Assembly: GCA_902795525.1 (NCBI GenBank)
Contig: CADBLN010000074.1
Coordinates: 1 to 16,240, forward strand
DNA length: 16,240 nucleotides
Source of the DNA: an uncultured Erysipelotrichaceae bacterium
GTDB taxonomy: Bacteria > Bacillota_I > Bacilli_A > Erysipelotrichales > Erysipelotrichaceae
Reading direction: 5' to 3'
Positions 1 through 7,682 of this stretch are shown here, in pieces. Within the stretch, counting starts at the first letter, position 1, and every line of letters begins with the position of its first letter. Below the pieces are notes generated by a model, which saw only the letters and a program-made list of their open reading frames with translations, made no database searches and was not told the origin of the DNA. A program made the position numbers and the translations under genes.

Positions 1-2186
1 ACTTGGTAAAAAAGTATGGTTATAAGCCAACGATAGCTAAGGAACTAATTCAAAACATGTATTATGTTGAAGATAAGGAATATGGCGTTGAAAAGCTGGA
101 TATTCTTGTAAGGCATAAAAAAGAATTAAAAGAGCAAGGTCTATTAATCTTCAATAAACTATTTGAAGGATACATTTCTAAATGGAATAAGGTTGTAATA
201 GGTTATGGAAGGCTGGATAAGTTTACAGCCAGTTTCTTAGATGGTGAAGTAGTTGAATATCCATATGTTGAGAAGGAATATGAAGTATATAAGTTTACCC
301 AAATAAATGATGAAGTTGAATTCATTTACAATAAGATTGCTGATTTGCTGGCTCAAGGAGTGAATATAAACAATATTTATGTGATGAATGCCAATGAAGA
401 ATACGCAAACTACTTTAAGAGATACAACACTTATTATGGTTTTGATGTTGTTTTAGAAAGCAGTGATTCAATCGTTGGGACTCAATTGTGTCAAAAACTA
501 TTAGAACTAGTTGATGATAATGGTGTTGAGACAATGTTCAACTATTTAAAGGAATATAACAGTCTTGTTGCTGATAAGCTTAAGGATGTCTTAAATAGAT
601 TTAGTGATATTGACATTAAAGAAAACAAAGAACTATTTTATGGGGAATTACTAGCAACATCTATACCTCAAGATAGTTTTACTGATGTAGTTAAGTGCAT
701 CCCACCAATGAGTTTTGTGGATGATCAAGACCACATCATTCTGTGTGGCTTTAATGATGCGTATCCAAAATACAAATTTGATACAGACTACATTACTGAT
801 AATGTTTGTGCTTTAGTTAATGTTAATAGTTGTGAGGAAGAAAACATCGGGATTAAAGAGAATACCATTAACTATTTATCGAGCATAAAAAACCTGTATA
901 TTTCTTATAGTGAAAACACAACATTTAATACTCATAACAAATCTCCGCTAATGGATGAACTCAAAATAAAAGAGGTGGCATACCAAAAGCCATTTAATTA
1001 TTCTGAGAAGAAGAACATGGAAACCTTGTCTTTTGCTTTAGACCAGTATTCTAAATATGGGGAACAAGAAGATTCTTTGGGTTTGTTGTATGGAAACTAT
1101 GGTGTAGGGAGCTATGCAGATTATGATAACAGGTTCAAAGGCCTAAGTAGTGAACAGGCAAACAGTATTGGTAAGGTTACTTTAGCTTATACTTCAATGA
1201 ATACATTTTATCAATGTTACTACAAGTATTATTTAAATAACATATTAAAGATAGACAGTTCAGCTAAAAGCTTAGCCATTAGTGTTGGTAATATATATCA
1301 TAGCGTTTTAGAAAAAGCCTTTGATGATGGTTTTGATTTTGAAGAAGTATTCAACGAAGAGTATGCCAAGATTTCTAAAAATGGCATTACTAATAAAGAT
1401 GCATATTTCTTAAATTCATTAAAAGATGAATTGAAAGAAGACATTGAGGTCTTGAATGAACAAAGAAAGCAAATTGGTTTAACAAATGAAATTTCAGAAC
1501 AAAAGGTTTCAGTTGAAATTAATGACAAGTTAAACTTCTTTGGTAAGATTGATAAAATCTTTTATGACTTTGTTGGTGGCAGAGCACTAGCGGCCATTGT
1601 GGATTACAAGACGGGAAGCACTAATATTGAGCCTTCTCATTTCCAATTTGGCCTAGATGCCCAATTACCTGCCTATATGTTCTTGATGAAACATTTCCCT
1701 AATTTTGAAGGTAAAGAAGTTGAGTTCTGCGGCTTTTATCTTCAACATATTTTAGATACGAGTATAACTACTGACAGCAATAAGTCTTTATATGAGACTA
1801 AACAAACTAACATGAAACTAAAAGGATATACAACTTCAAATAAAGAAAGGCTGAAGTATTTTGATAGTGAAATTACTGATGGTCAATATAGCAGCTTTAT
1901 TAGGGGATTAAGAATCAAAAAAGATGGCGATTGGGATTCGGCTTCAAATATTATTTCAGATGAAGAAGTTGAAGAATATATCAAGATGATAGAAGAAAAG
2001 ATTATTGAAGCTGGTAATATGATCCAAGCAGCTGATTTTGGAATTTTACCTGCCTTTATTGATGGAAAGAATCAAGCGTGTACGTATTGTCCATATGGTG
2101 ATATTTGTTATCGAAGGTCAAGTGATAGACGCGATTTTGTGGTAAAGGGAAAACAGGAGGATGATGAAGATGCCGAAATGGACTGA
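1..2186 (+). CDS. addB: AddB (RexB-like) subunit of the ATP-dependent helicase/nuclease, 5' end missing
   Basis: This is the C-terminal part (about 727 residues) of AddB, the partner of AddA in the complex that processes double-strand breaks for recombination. The reading frame is open to the left edge, so the N-terminal part (several hundred residues; the family is usually about 1,150) lies outside. Residues are counted from the TTG at base 3, which is not taken as the true start. The RecB-type nuclease is visible: a GNIYHSVLE motif near residue 437, a G-x-x-D segment in FFGKID, and the DYK core at D534-K536. Four cysteines, C405 and C693/C696/C702 (CxxCx5C), match the [4Fe-4S] cluster that staples the AddB nuclease domain. 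The gene overlaps addA, as is usual for this operon. Identification is firm; only the truncation by the window edge limits it. Confidence 0.93.
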   Translation, partial: LVKKYGYKPTIAKELIQNMYYVEDKEYGVEKLDILVRHKKELKEQGLLIFNKLFEGYISKWNKVVIGYGRLDKFTASFLDGEVVEYPYVEKEYEVYKFTQINDEVEFIYNKIADLLAQGVNINNIYVMNANEEYANYFKRYNTYYGFDVVLESSDSIVGTQLCQKLLELVDDNGVETMFNYLKEYNSLVADKLKDVLNRFSDIDIKENKELFYGELLATSIPQDSFTDVVKCIPPMSFVDDQDHIILCGFNDAYPKYKFDTDYITDNVCALVNVNSCEEENIGIKENTINYLSSIKNLYISYSENTTFNTHNKSPLMDELKIKEVAYQKPFNYSEKKNMETLSFALDQYSKYGEQEDSLGLLYGNYGVGSYADYDNRFKGLSSEQANSIGKVTLAYTSMNTFYQCYYKYYLNNILKIDSSAKSLAISVGNIYHSVLEKAFDDGFDFEEVFNEEYAKISKNGITNKDAYFLNSLKDELKEDIEVLNEQRKQIGLTNEISEQKVSVEINDKLNFFGKIDKIFYDFVGGRALAAIVDYKTGSTNIEPSHFQFGLDAQLPAYMFLMKHFPNFEGKEVEFCGFYLQHILDTSITTDSNKSLYETKQTNMKLKGYTTSNKERLKYFDSEITDGQYSSFIRGLRIKKDGDWDSASNIISDEEVEEYIKMIEEKIIEAGNMIQAADFGILPAFIDGKNQACTYCPYGDICYRRSSDRRDFVVKGKQEDDEDAEMD
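2155..2160 (+). promoter_or_regulatory. Ribosome binding site that fixes the addA start
   Basis: An AGGAGG sits inside the end of addB. Three in-frame ATGs follow at 2161, 2164 and 2170. Only the third lies at a normal distance (9 bases after the site), so 2170 is the likely start. Confidence 0.75.
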
Positions 2187-5100
2187 GAATCAAGATTTAG
2201 CTATAAAAGATAAAGGCCATAACATCATCGTTTCAGCAGGTGCAGGAAGCGGAAAAACTGCAGTTCTTTCACAACGTGTTTTACAGCATATTCAAGATGG
2301 CTGGGATATCAATAGATTATTGGTTTTGACCTTTACTAATTTAGCAGCCAAGGAAATGAAAACCAGAATTAGAAAAGTAATTCTTAAAAATGAAAATGGT
2401 GTTTTAACTGAAGACAGAAGAAAAGATCAGCTTAATAAGATTGATGGTGCTTACATCATGACTTTTGATGCGTATGCATTAGCACTGGTAAAAAAATATC
2501 ACATTATGTTGAATGTTGATAGTGACATCAATATTATTCAAGGCGATATTTTAGGAATAAAGCAAGAAGAAATCCTTGATGAAATTTTTGAAAGCAGATA
2601 TGCAAAAGGCGATCCTAAATTCTTGAATATGGTAGGTGCTTTTTGCGTTAAGGATGATTCCAATATTAGAGATTGGGTTAAGTCAATATATAGAAGTGTT
2701 AAAAAGAACTATGATGTTAATAGTGTTCTGGATAATTATTCACAATATTTTACTGAGCAATGGGCTAACACACTATTGAGTAAATACAAAGCCGCCATTC
2801 TTGATAAACTAGGTATCTTAAAAGTCTATAGATTAGAATTAAAGAAGGTCTGTAATCAACAGAGTTATTTTGATGTTTTAGATACAATCGCAAACTGTAA
2901 AGATTATGAAAAGCTGAAGGATGTCATAAATATAAGTTTTCCACGGCTAAATTATAGTGATGCAGATGAGGAGACTAAAAATAAAAGGGGTAAAATAAGA
3001 GACAGAATTAAAAAAACCATTGAAACCATTAAAAAAGATTTGGTTGAGGATCAAGAGTTAATAGATAAATATCTTTCAACTCAAGATACAGTTGAAGCCA
3101 TGGTGTCTTTGGTAAAAGAGTTTTATGAGAAACTGCAAGCTTATAAAACTTCATTGAATTTATATGAATATGAAGACATTTTTAAGATGGCCATAAAGAT
3201 AGTAAAAGACTATCCAGATATCCAAAAGGAAATGAAGGAATACTTCAGTGAAATTATGGTAGATGAATACCAGGACAACAATGACTTACAAGAGATGTTT
3301 ATTAATTACATCGCCAATGATAATGTCTACTGTGTTGGTGATATAAAACAATCAATCTATCGTTTTAGAAATGCTAATCCTAAGATTTTCCAAAGCAAGT
3401 ATGATGCTTATAAGAATCATCAAGGTGGTGAGTTGATTTCCTTGCTGGATAACTTTAGAAGCCGTGGAGAAGTCTTGGAAGACATCAACTTAATCTTTAG
3501 TCGCCTTATGGATAGTGAAGTTGGAGATGCTCAATATAATCAAGGTCATGAAATGAGTTTTGGTTTAAAAGTTTATAACACTTTACTAAACTGGGTTGGC
3601 AAAAAAGAAAAGGATAACAATAATCATTTAGAAATAATTAGCTTTGACTATAGTAAAAAGGAAGGTTATGGTGTTGATTTTACTAGAGATGAAATAGAAG
3701 CTTTCATTATTGCGAAAGACATTCAAGAAAAAATTGAGAATGGTTATGAAGTATATGATGTCAATCTTGAAAAGATGCGCCAAGCCAAATACAGTGATTT
3801 TTGTATACTGGTATCTGTTTCAACAAATTTTGACATGTTTAAACAAGTATTGACATATCACCAAATACCTTCAGTTTTAATTCAAGATGAGACTATGGAC
3901 AATAGTGATTTGTTAACTGTGATTAAAAGTGCTTTTAAGGTTTTAGATAGCCATTGTCGTAAAGACTATAGTGGTGATTTCAAACACAACTTTATTTCTT
4001 TAGCAAGAAGTTTTGTGGTGGAAATGAGTGATGAACAAATCCATGATGCCATAACTAAAAACGCTATCTTTGAAACAAGTTTAATGGAAAAGATAAATAA
4101 GATATCTAAGGGAATTGAATCAAAGAGCAGTAGTGATATTTTGGACGAAATAATTAAAGAGTTTGATATTTATGATAAATGCATAAAGATAGCTGAAGTT
4201 AACAACAACTTGGTTAAGATAGATTATTTGTATCAAATGGCTCATCAGCTAAACAACCTTAACTATAGCTACAAGCAATTTGCGGAATACTTAAATGATT
4301 TATTCACAAAAGTAGATAATAAACAACAACCTACCTACAGTAATAATGAAGGGGAAGTTAATGCGGTAAAGATCATGACAATCCATAAGTCTAAGGGTTT
4401 GGAATTCCCGGTGTGTTATTATCCTAGTTTTGACCGTCAATTCAATGAAGAAGAATTAAAGGGCTATGTTGATTTCAATAAAGATTTAGGTTTTGTGGTT
4501 CCTGAATTTGATAGAGTATTTGGAGTTAAGCGTACCATGATAGATACAGTCAGGAAAAATCAAATTCAAAGAGATATGATTTCCGAACAGATTAGATTAC
4601 TCTATGTCGCCCTTACAAGAGCTAGAGAAAAGATGATTGTAATATATCCTGCTGAGGATAAGCAAGTTGATAATTCTAGTGGTGTTTTGGAAAGGGCAAT
4701 CAGGTTAAGATTTAAGAGTTTTGCGGACATGTTGAATTCTATTTATCGTGATTTAAGCAGGCTTAGGATTGAAGCTGATTTAGATAGAGTTGGTTTATCT
4801 AAAGACTACACAAGTAGTTCTAAACTAGAATTGAATAAGATTAATAAAAGTAATGAAAAAATTGTTTTAAAACAATATTCTGCAGTTGCATCTCAAAAGA
4901 TTTCCAAGGAAAGATTCTCCAAAGATAGTGGTTTAATAGATAAAGAAACAAAGGCTAAGATGGACTTTGGAACCATGATGCACTATTACTTAGAAGTGTT
5001 GGATTTTGTTGATCCTGATTATTCAGTTTACGAAGAGAAATATCGTCACAAATTACAAAGCTTTTTGAACAATGAATTAATGAAAGATGTTGCGAAAGCT

Positions 5101-5346
5101 AAGGTATATAAAGAGTATGAATTTATCTATAATGATGACGGTCTTCAAAAACATGGGTTCATGGATTTATTGTTGGAATATGATGACAGATTTGTGATTA
5201 TTGATTATAAGCTTAAGAACATTGATGATGAGAATTATCAATTACAGCTTAAAGGTTACAAACAGTACTTAGAGAGTATTTCTGATAAAAAAGTAGAGTG
5301 TTATTTGTACAGTGTGATGGATGAGAATTATCAAGAAATAGTCTAG
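2170..5346 (+). CDS. addA: AddA (RexA-like) helicase/nuclease subunit
   Basis: AddA is an SF1A (UvrD/RecB-type) helicase with a C-terminal RecB-family nuclease; with AddB it resects double-strand ends for RecA loading in the cytoplasm. With the ATG at 2170 the protein has 1,058 residues, somewhat short for AddA (about 1,200 in Bacillus). All helicase motifs are visible in order: Q motif (WTENQ), Walker A GAGSGKT with K29, motif Ia (LTFTN), DExx box as DEYQD (D365-D369), motif III (VGDIKQSIYRFR), motif IV (NFRS), motif V (TIHKSKGLEFPV) and motif VI (LLYVALTRAREK). The nuclease has H938, D999 and DYK at D1012-K1014, so both activities should be intact. An upstream ATG at 2161 is possible but too close to the Shine-Dalgarno site. 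The start overlaps addB by 17 bases, implying translational coupling. Confidence 0.95.
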   Translation: MPKWTENQDLAIKDKGHNIIVSAGAGSGKTAVLSQRVLQHIQDGWDINRLLVLTFTNLAAKEMKTRIRKVILKNENGVLTEDRRKDQLNKIDGAYIMTFDAYALALVKKYHIMLNVDSDINIIQGDILGIKQEEILDEIFESRYAKGDPKFLNMVGAFCVKDDSNIRDWVKSIYRSVKKNYDVNSVLDNYSQYFTEQWANTLLSKYKAAILDKLGILKVYRLELKKVCNQQSYFDVLDTIANCKDYEKLKDVINISFPRLNYSDADEETKNKRGKIRDRIKKTIETIKKDLVEDQELIDKYLSTQDTVEAMVSLVKEFYEKLQAYKTSLNLYEYEDIFKMAIKIVKDYPDIQKEMKEYFSEIMVDEYQDNNDLQEMFINYIANDNVYCVGDIKQSIYRFRNANPKIFQSKYDAYKNHQGGELISLLDNFRSRGEVLEDINLIFSRLMDSEVGDAQYNQGHEMSFGLKVYNTLLNWVGKKEKDNNNHLEIISFDYSKKEGYGVDFTRDEIEAFIIAKDIQEKIENGYEVYDVNLEKMRQAKYSDFCILVSVSTNFDMFKQVLTYHQIPSVLIQDETMDNSDLLTVIKSAFKVLDSHCRKDYSGDFKHNFISLARSFVVEMSDEQIHDAITKNAIFETSLMEKINKISKGIESKSSSDILDEIIKEFDIYDKCIKIAEVNNNLVKIDYLYQMAHQLNNLNYSYKQFAEYLNDLFTKVDNKQQPTYSNNEGEVNAVKIMTIHKSKGLEFPVCYYPSFDRQFNEEELKGYVDFNKDLGFVVPEFDRVFGVKRTMIDTVRKNQIQRDMISEQIRLLYVALTRAREKMIVIYPAEDKQVDNSSGVLERAIRLRFKSFADMLNSIYRDLSRLRIEADLDRVGLSKDYTSSSKLELNKINKSNEKIVLKQYSAVASQKISKERFSKDSGLIDKETKAKMDFGTMMHYYLEVLDFVDPDYSVYEEKYRHKLQSFLNNELMKDVAKAKVYKEYEFIYNDDGLQKHGFMDLLLEYDDRFVIIDYKLKNIDDENYQLQLKGYKQYLESISDKKVECYLYSVMDENYQEIV

Positions 5347-5366
5347 TGCTTCACAAGTTTGAAAGT

Positions 5367-5395
5367 TTGTAAGAAGAATGTTTTTAGTCTATAAT
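5367..5395 (+). promoter_or_regulatory. Sigma-A type promoter for the gene at 5424
   Basis: A TTGTAA box (5367-5372) and a perfect TATAAT (5390-5395) are separated by 17 bases. The expected start of transcription is near 5402, just before the GGGGGT Shine-Dalgarno site. This separates the gene at 5424 from the addBA operon. The AAGTTTG word is repeated twice just upstream (5355-5361 and 5363-5369), the second copy touching the -35 box. Confidence 0.75.
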
Positions 5396-5423
5396 GATAT
5401 TACCTTAATTATAGGGGGTAGGT

Positions 5424-6272
5424 ATGGCAATTTATAACATATTGAAAGAGAAGGAATTTTATCCTCCCACTGCCCACCACAACCACTTTTATAATGGCCC
5501 TTTAAGGGAATACATTGAAAGTAGTGAGAATAACTATCCTGGATACAATGAATTATTTGAACGTCTCTTAGAAGTCAATAATACCTTGTATGTTTGTGCA
5601 CAGTTACCAGTAGAAATTAATCCTAAGACAATTTCTAACCAAATCATTCATTACAAGGATGCTTTTAAGATTGAGCATGGAAGTATAACTGTTCCGCTCA
5701 TTATTTATTGGCAAAGTGATGAGCAAGATAAAGCAATTCTATTTAGCGATTCTTCCTATATAGAAGCAAAAGGTTTGTATTTCTGTTTAACAGAACCAGA
5801 TGCTGATTTTGGCAGCTGCCGTAATGAAGTTTTAGCTTTAGTGATTGGTGAAGAATACAGCACTGATATCCTTAAGGCCTTCAATGAAATGAATGGCAAT
5901 CAGCGTGCTGTTGGAGCCATCCAACGTTATCATGACCACAAGTATTTAGCAAACGTTGACGATATGAAGGAAAAAAGTGTTGAATTAGCTCAATCAATAC
6001 TTGATTATGCAGTCGATACTTTACCAACAATAGAAGAAAAGGGTGCTTTGATCAACCAAACAATTGGACGTATTTTCTTGATTAAAAAATCGGTTTATGT
6101 CCAGTATATGATGACCAAGGACATTTTAATGAATCGTCATGAGGGAGATGTTAAAAAACAAAGGCAATTTGCGAAAGCTTATGCTACTGAGATACCAATC
6201 ATTTCCTTATCGGCTTTGTGGCGCGGCTCAACTCAACAAGAAAGCGAAGAAACAAACATCACTGAAGAGTGA
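5424..6272 (+). CDS. Conserved-looking protein of unknown function, 282 residues
   Basis: I do not recognise this protein. The ATG at 5424 follows an AGGGGGT Shine-Dalgarno site at normal spacing and a good promoter, and codon use matches its neighbours, so it is a real gene. It has no signal peptide or membrane segment and looks cytoplasmic and soluble. The N-terminus is rich in His, Tyr and Asn (HHNHFYNG near residues 18-25). The middle (roughly 45-150) alternates short hydrophobic strands and acidic turns, suggesting a beta-rich domain. The second half (about 150-250) is predicted helical, with a basic stretch (KKQRQFAK) near 244-251. The last codons (ETNITEE) are encoded by the stem of the terminator, so the C-terminal tail is probably unconstrained. 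It stands alone between a promoter and a terminator, so context gives no functional hint. Confidence 0.8.
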   Translation: MAIYNILKEKEFYPPTAHHNHFYNGPLREYIESSENNYPGYNELFERLLEVNNTLYVCAQLPVEINPKTISNQIIHYKDAFKIEHGSITVPLIIYWQSDEQDKAILFSDSSYIEAKGLYFCLTEPDADFGSCRNEVLALVIGEEYSTDILKAFNEMNGNQRAVGAIQRYHDHKYLANVDDMKEKSVELAQSILDYAVDTLPTIEEKGALINQTIGRIFLIKKSVYVQYMMTKDILMNRHEGDVKKQRQFAKAYATEIPIISLSALWRGSTQQESEETNITEE

Positions 6273-6285
6273 TGTTTTTCTTTTT
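6254..6285 (+). terminator. Intrinsic terminator embedded in the 3' end of the preceding gene
   Basis: The 10-base arms AAACATCACT (6254-6263) and AGTGATGTTT (6268-6277) pair perfectly around a GAAG loop, followed by a T-rich run to 6285. The stop codon (6270-6272) lies inside the right arm. Confidence 0.9.
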
Positions 6286-6288
6286 GAG

Positions 6289-6297
6289 TGATATACT
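6289..6297 (+). promoter_or_regulatory. Extended -10 promoter for the two-gene membrane unit
   Basis: TGaTATACT (TG at 6289-6290, TATACT at 6292-6297) matches an extended -10 element. No good -35 box is present; the right place is occupied by the preceding terminator. Transcription would start near 6304, giving a leader of about 16 bases that contains the GAGG ribosome site (6308-6311). Confidence 0.5.
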
Positions 6298-6319
6298 ATA
6301 GTAAATTGAGGTTAAAACA

Positions 6320-6997
6320 ATGATAGGTTTTTTAAAAGATTTTGGACAATATATTTTAATGGCTATAGCAGTGATAGAAGCATTACTGGTATTTGGGTTG
6401 TTTTCTGAACTTTTCCAAGTAAAGAAGTTTGTGGTATTTCTCACTATAGTTTTTACTTTAGGCTTGTTTTTTTCAAACGTTATGCCTACAATAATCCGTT
6501 TTATTGGAGAAACATCTTTGACACAAAGCTTGAGTCACTATAGCTATGTAGTTCATGGAGCACTTGCAGGCTTATTGGTTATTATTAGCTTGTATTTGTT
6601 GGAGCCAACAACAGGGGGGCAGCTTATGGCTTGGGGCATTGGCTTGTTATTAATGGTTGTTGGTACAGTAACTGCTTGGTTTAGTCCTATTGAAAAGGTT
6701 GAAACAGCAAATATAGTCAGATATGTTGCTGGTAGCTCAACACCAACATGGATGAATATTATTAGCTTTGTTTTACCTATTATCTCAATAGCTATGTTGC
6801 TGTTGGCAGGTATTGCCATATTTAGTCAAAAGAAGAATGTAGTTGTCATTTTAGCTGCAATCTTATTAATTGTTCCATACGCTGTAGTACCTTTAACAGA
6901 TACTCAGGAATATTCGTTCTTAATTCATGGAATTGCTGAGTTATTGATGATTGTATTTTTGTTGGGATATTATAGTTCACTAAAGAAAGAAGTTTGA
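6320..6997 (+). CDS. Seven-helix membrane protein with internal duplication, function unknown
   Basis: This 225-residue protein is almost entirely hydrophobic. I count about seven membrane helices: roughly 10-32, 37-58, 74-94, 102-120, 147-168, 173-191 and 199-219. Helices 1-3 and 5-7 look like copies of one another: each has KK after the first helix (35-36 and 171-172), a proline 19-20 residues later (P56, P191), and a third helix opening with YS[YF]xxHG (74-80 and 198-204, with H79 and H203). Helix 4 (after EPTTGG) would link the halves. No motif of a known transporter family is evident. The ATG at 6320 has a GAGG site 8 bases upstream. The 12-base gap to the next gene implies co-transcription with the HEYGH protein. 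Prediction as a membrane protein is sure; function is open. Confidence 0.82.
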   Translation: MIGFLKDFGQYILMAIAVIEALLVFGLFSELFQVKKFVVFLTIVFTLGLFFSNVMPTIIRFIGETSLTQSLSHYSYVVHGALAGLLVIISLYLLEPTTGGQLMAWGIGLLLMVVGTVTAWFSPIEKVETANIVRYVAGSSTPTWMNIISFVLPIISIAMLLLAGIAIFSQKKNVVVILAAILLIVPYAVVPLTDTQEYSFLIHGIAELLMIVFLLGYYSSLKKEV

Positions 6998-7009
6998 GAT
7001 AAGGAAACC

Positions 7010-7411
7010 ATGAGGTTTTTGATTACCATTATTCAATTAACATGGGGATTAGCTCAAAGCCTATTGGGCTTCCTTTTGTTTTTGGTGAATATTAAGCACA
7101 AACATTATTGGTATCGCAATTGCATTGTGACTGAATGGGCTAGTGGCAATGGCTGTTCTTTAGGGCTTTTTGTTTTCGTTGAAAATGGACTTCGCTTTAA
7201 AGATAACATCATCAAGCATGAATATGGACATTGTATCCAATCGTTAATCTTAGGTCCTTTGTATTTGTTGGTGATTGGCTTACCTTCATTTATGTGGTGT
7301 AATGTTCCTTATTTTGAAACATGGAGGGGGAAAAGAAAAATTTCATATTATTCCTTTTATCCCGAACGTTGGGCGAATCTGCTGGCAGACAAGTATATTA
7401 GGGAAAATTAA
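7010..7411 (+). CDS. Small membrane protein with HEYGH zinc-metallopeptidase-like motif
   Basis: This 133-residue protein has a hydrophobic N-terminus (residues 3-26, a membrane anchor or uncleaved signal), a Cys/Gly-rich central part, then H70-E71-Y-G-H74, the HExxH zinc-binding pattern. A second hydrophobic stretch with GPLYLLVIGLPS follows directly (82-93). E119 in PERWANLLADKY near the C-terminus could be the third zinc ligand, as in gluzincin-type enzymes. Similar HEYGH...QS...GPLYL sequences occur in uncharacterised bacterial proteins, from memory; no activity is known to me for them. The ATG at 7010 follows AAGG, 12 bases after the upstream membrane gene, so the two form a unit. It may process a membrane substrate, possibly its operon partner; that is inference. 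The length is at the low end for a protease. Confidence 0.75.
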   Translation: MRFLITIIQLTWGLAQSLLGFLLFLVNIKHKHYWYRNCIVTEWASGNGCSLGLFVFVENGLRFKDNIIKHEYGHCIQSLILGPLYLLVIGLPSFMWCNVPYFETWRGKRKISYYSFYPERWANLLADKYIREN

Positions 7412-7428
7412 GTTATTCTTTAAAAAAC

Positions 7429-7457
7429 TTGCTTATCTTGTACTAATTAAGTAAAAT
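7429..7457 (+). promoter_or_regulatory. Promoter of the tRNA-Arg gene
   Basis: TTGCTT (7429-7434) and TAAAAT (7452-7457) are 17 bases apart, placing the start near 7464, nine bases before the mature tRNA 5' end. Confidence 0.75.
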
Positions 7458-7472
7458 AGTATTTGCCAATTT

Positions 7473-7549
7473 GCCCTCTTAGCTCAGTTGGATAGAGCAT
7501 ACGCCTTCTAAGCGTACGGTCGAGCGTTCGAGTCGCCCAGAGGGCGCCA
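7473..7549 (+). tRNA. tRNA-Arg (anticodon TCT), CCA encoded
   Basis: The cloverleaf folds completely. The acceptor stem GCCCTCT (7473-7479) pairs with AGAGGGC (7539-7545), then discriminator G and encoded CCA (7547-7549). The D arm is GCTC/GAGC. The anticodon stem is TACGC/GCGTA, with a loop carrying TCT at 7507-7509, reading AGA codons, the main arginine codon in this AT-rich DNA. The five-base variable loop is CGGTC. The T arm is GAGCG-TTCGAGT-CGCCC, where the second pair is an A-C mismatch (7523 with 7537). It is a single tRNA with its own promoter and terminator, not part of a cluster. Its synthetase, argS, lies about 6 kb downstream on the other strand. Confidence 0.95.
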
Positions 7550-7560
7550 TTTGGTTAGAT

Positions 7561-7593
7561 AGTGATGTTGAAAGTAAACAACATCACTTTTTT
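7561..7593 (+). terminator. Intrinsic terminator after tRNA-Arg
   Basis: AGTGATGTTG (7561-7570) and CAACATCACT (7579-7588) form a perfect 10-base stem with an 8-base loop, followed by six T. The arms share nine bases with the terminator at 6254-6277. Confidence 0.9.
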
Positions 7594-7625
7594 GTGTTTG
7601 GAATAAATCTTCTTGTTTTCGGAAA

Positions 7626-7646
7626 AACTATCCGTAGTGGATAGTT
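7626..7646 (+). repeat. Perfect inverted repeat, likely operator of the HTH gene
   Basis: The 8-base arms AACTATCC (7626-7633) and GGATAGTT (7639-7646) flank a GTAGT spacer. The repeat covers the position where the -35 box would lie for the TATAAT at 7657. A 21-base dyad there is what an XRE-type dimer would need for autoregulation. No tract of T follows, so it is not a terminator. Confidence 0.7.
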
Positions 7647-7656
7647 AAGCATCTTG

Positions 7657-7662
7657 TATAAT
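7657..7662 (+). promoter_or_regulatory. -10 box of the HTH gene promoter
   Basis: A perfect TATAAT stands 21 bases before the ATG at 7683. The -35 position (GTAGTG, 7634-7639) is poor and lies in the inverted repeat, suggesting a regulated promoter. Confidence 0.65.
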
Positions 7663-7682
7663 GAGGGTGAAGGAGAAACCCA

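Noticed and set aside
3..5. TTG as the start of the first gene
   Set aside because: AddB is far longer than 727 residues and the frame is open to the left edge, so this codon is internal.
5350..5386. Possible terminator hairpin (CTTC-ACAA with TTGT-AA-GAAG) after addA
   Set aside because: The stem is short and bulged, the T run is short, and it overlaps the -35 box of the next gene. Not strong enough to list.
7626..7646. Inverted repeat read as a terminator
   Set aside because: No T run follows, and the tRNA already has its own terminator at 7561-7593.
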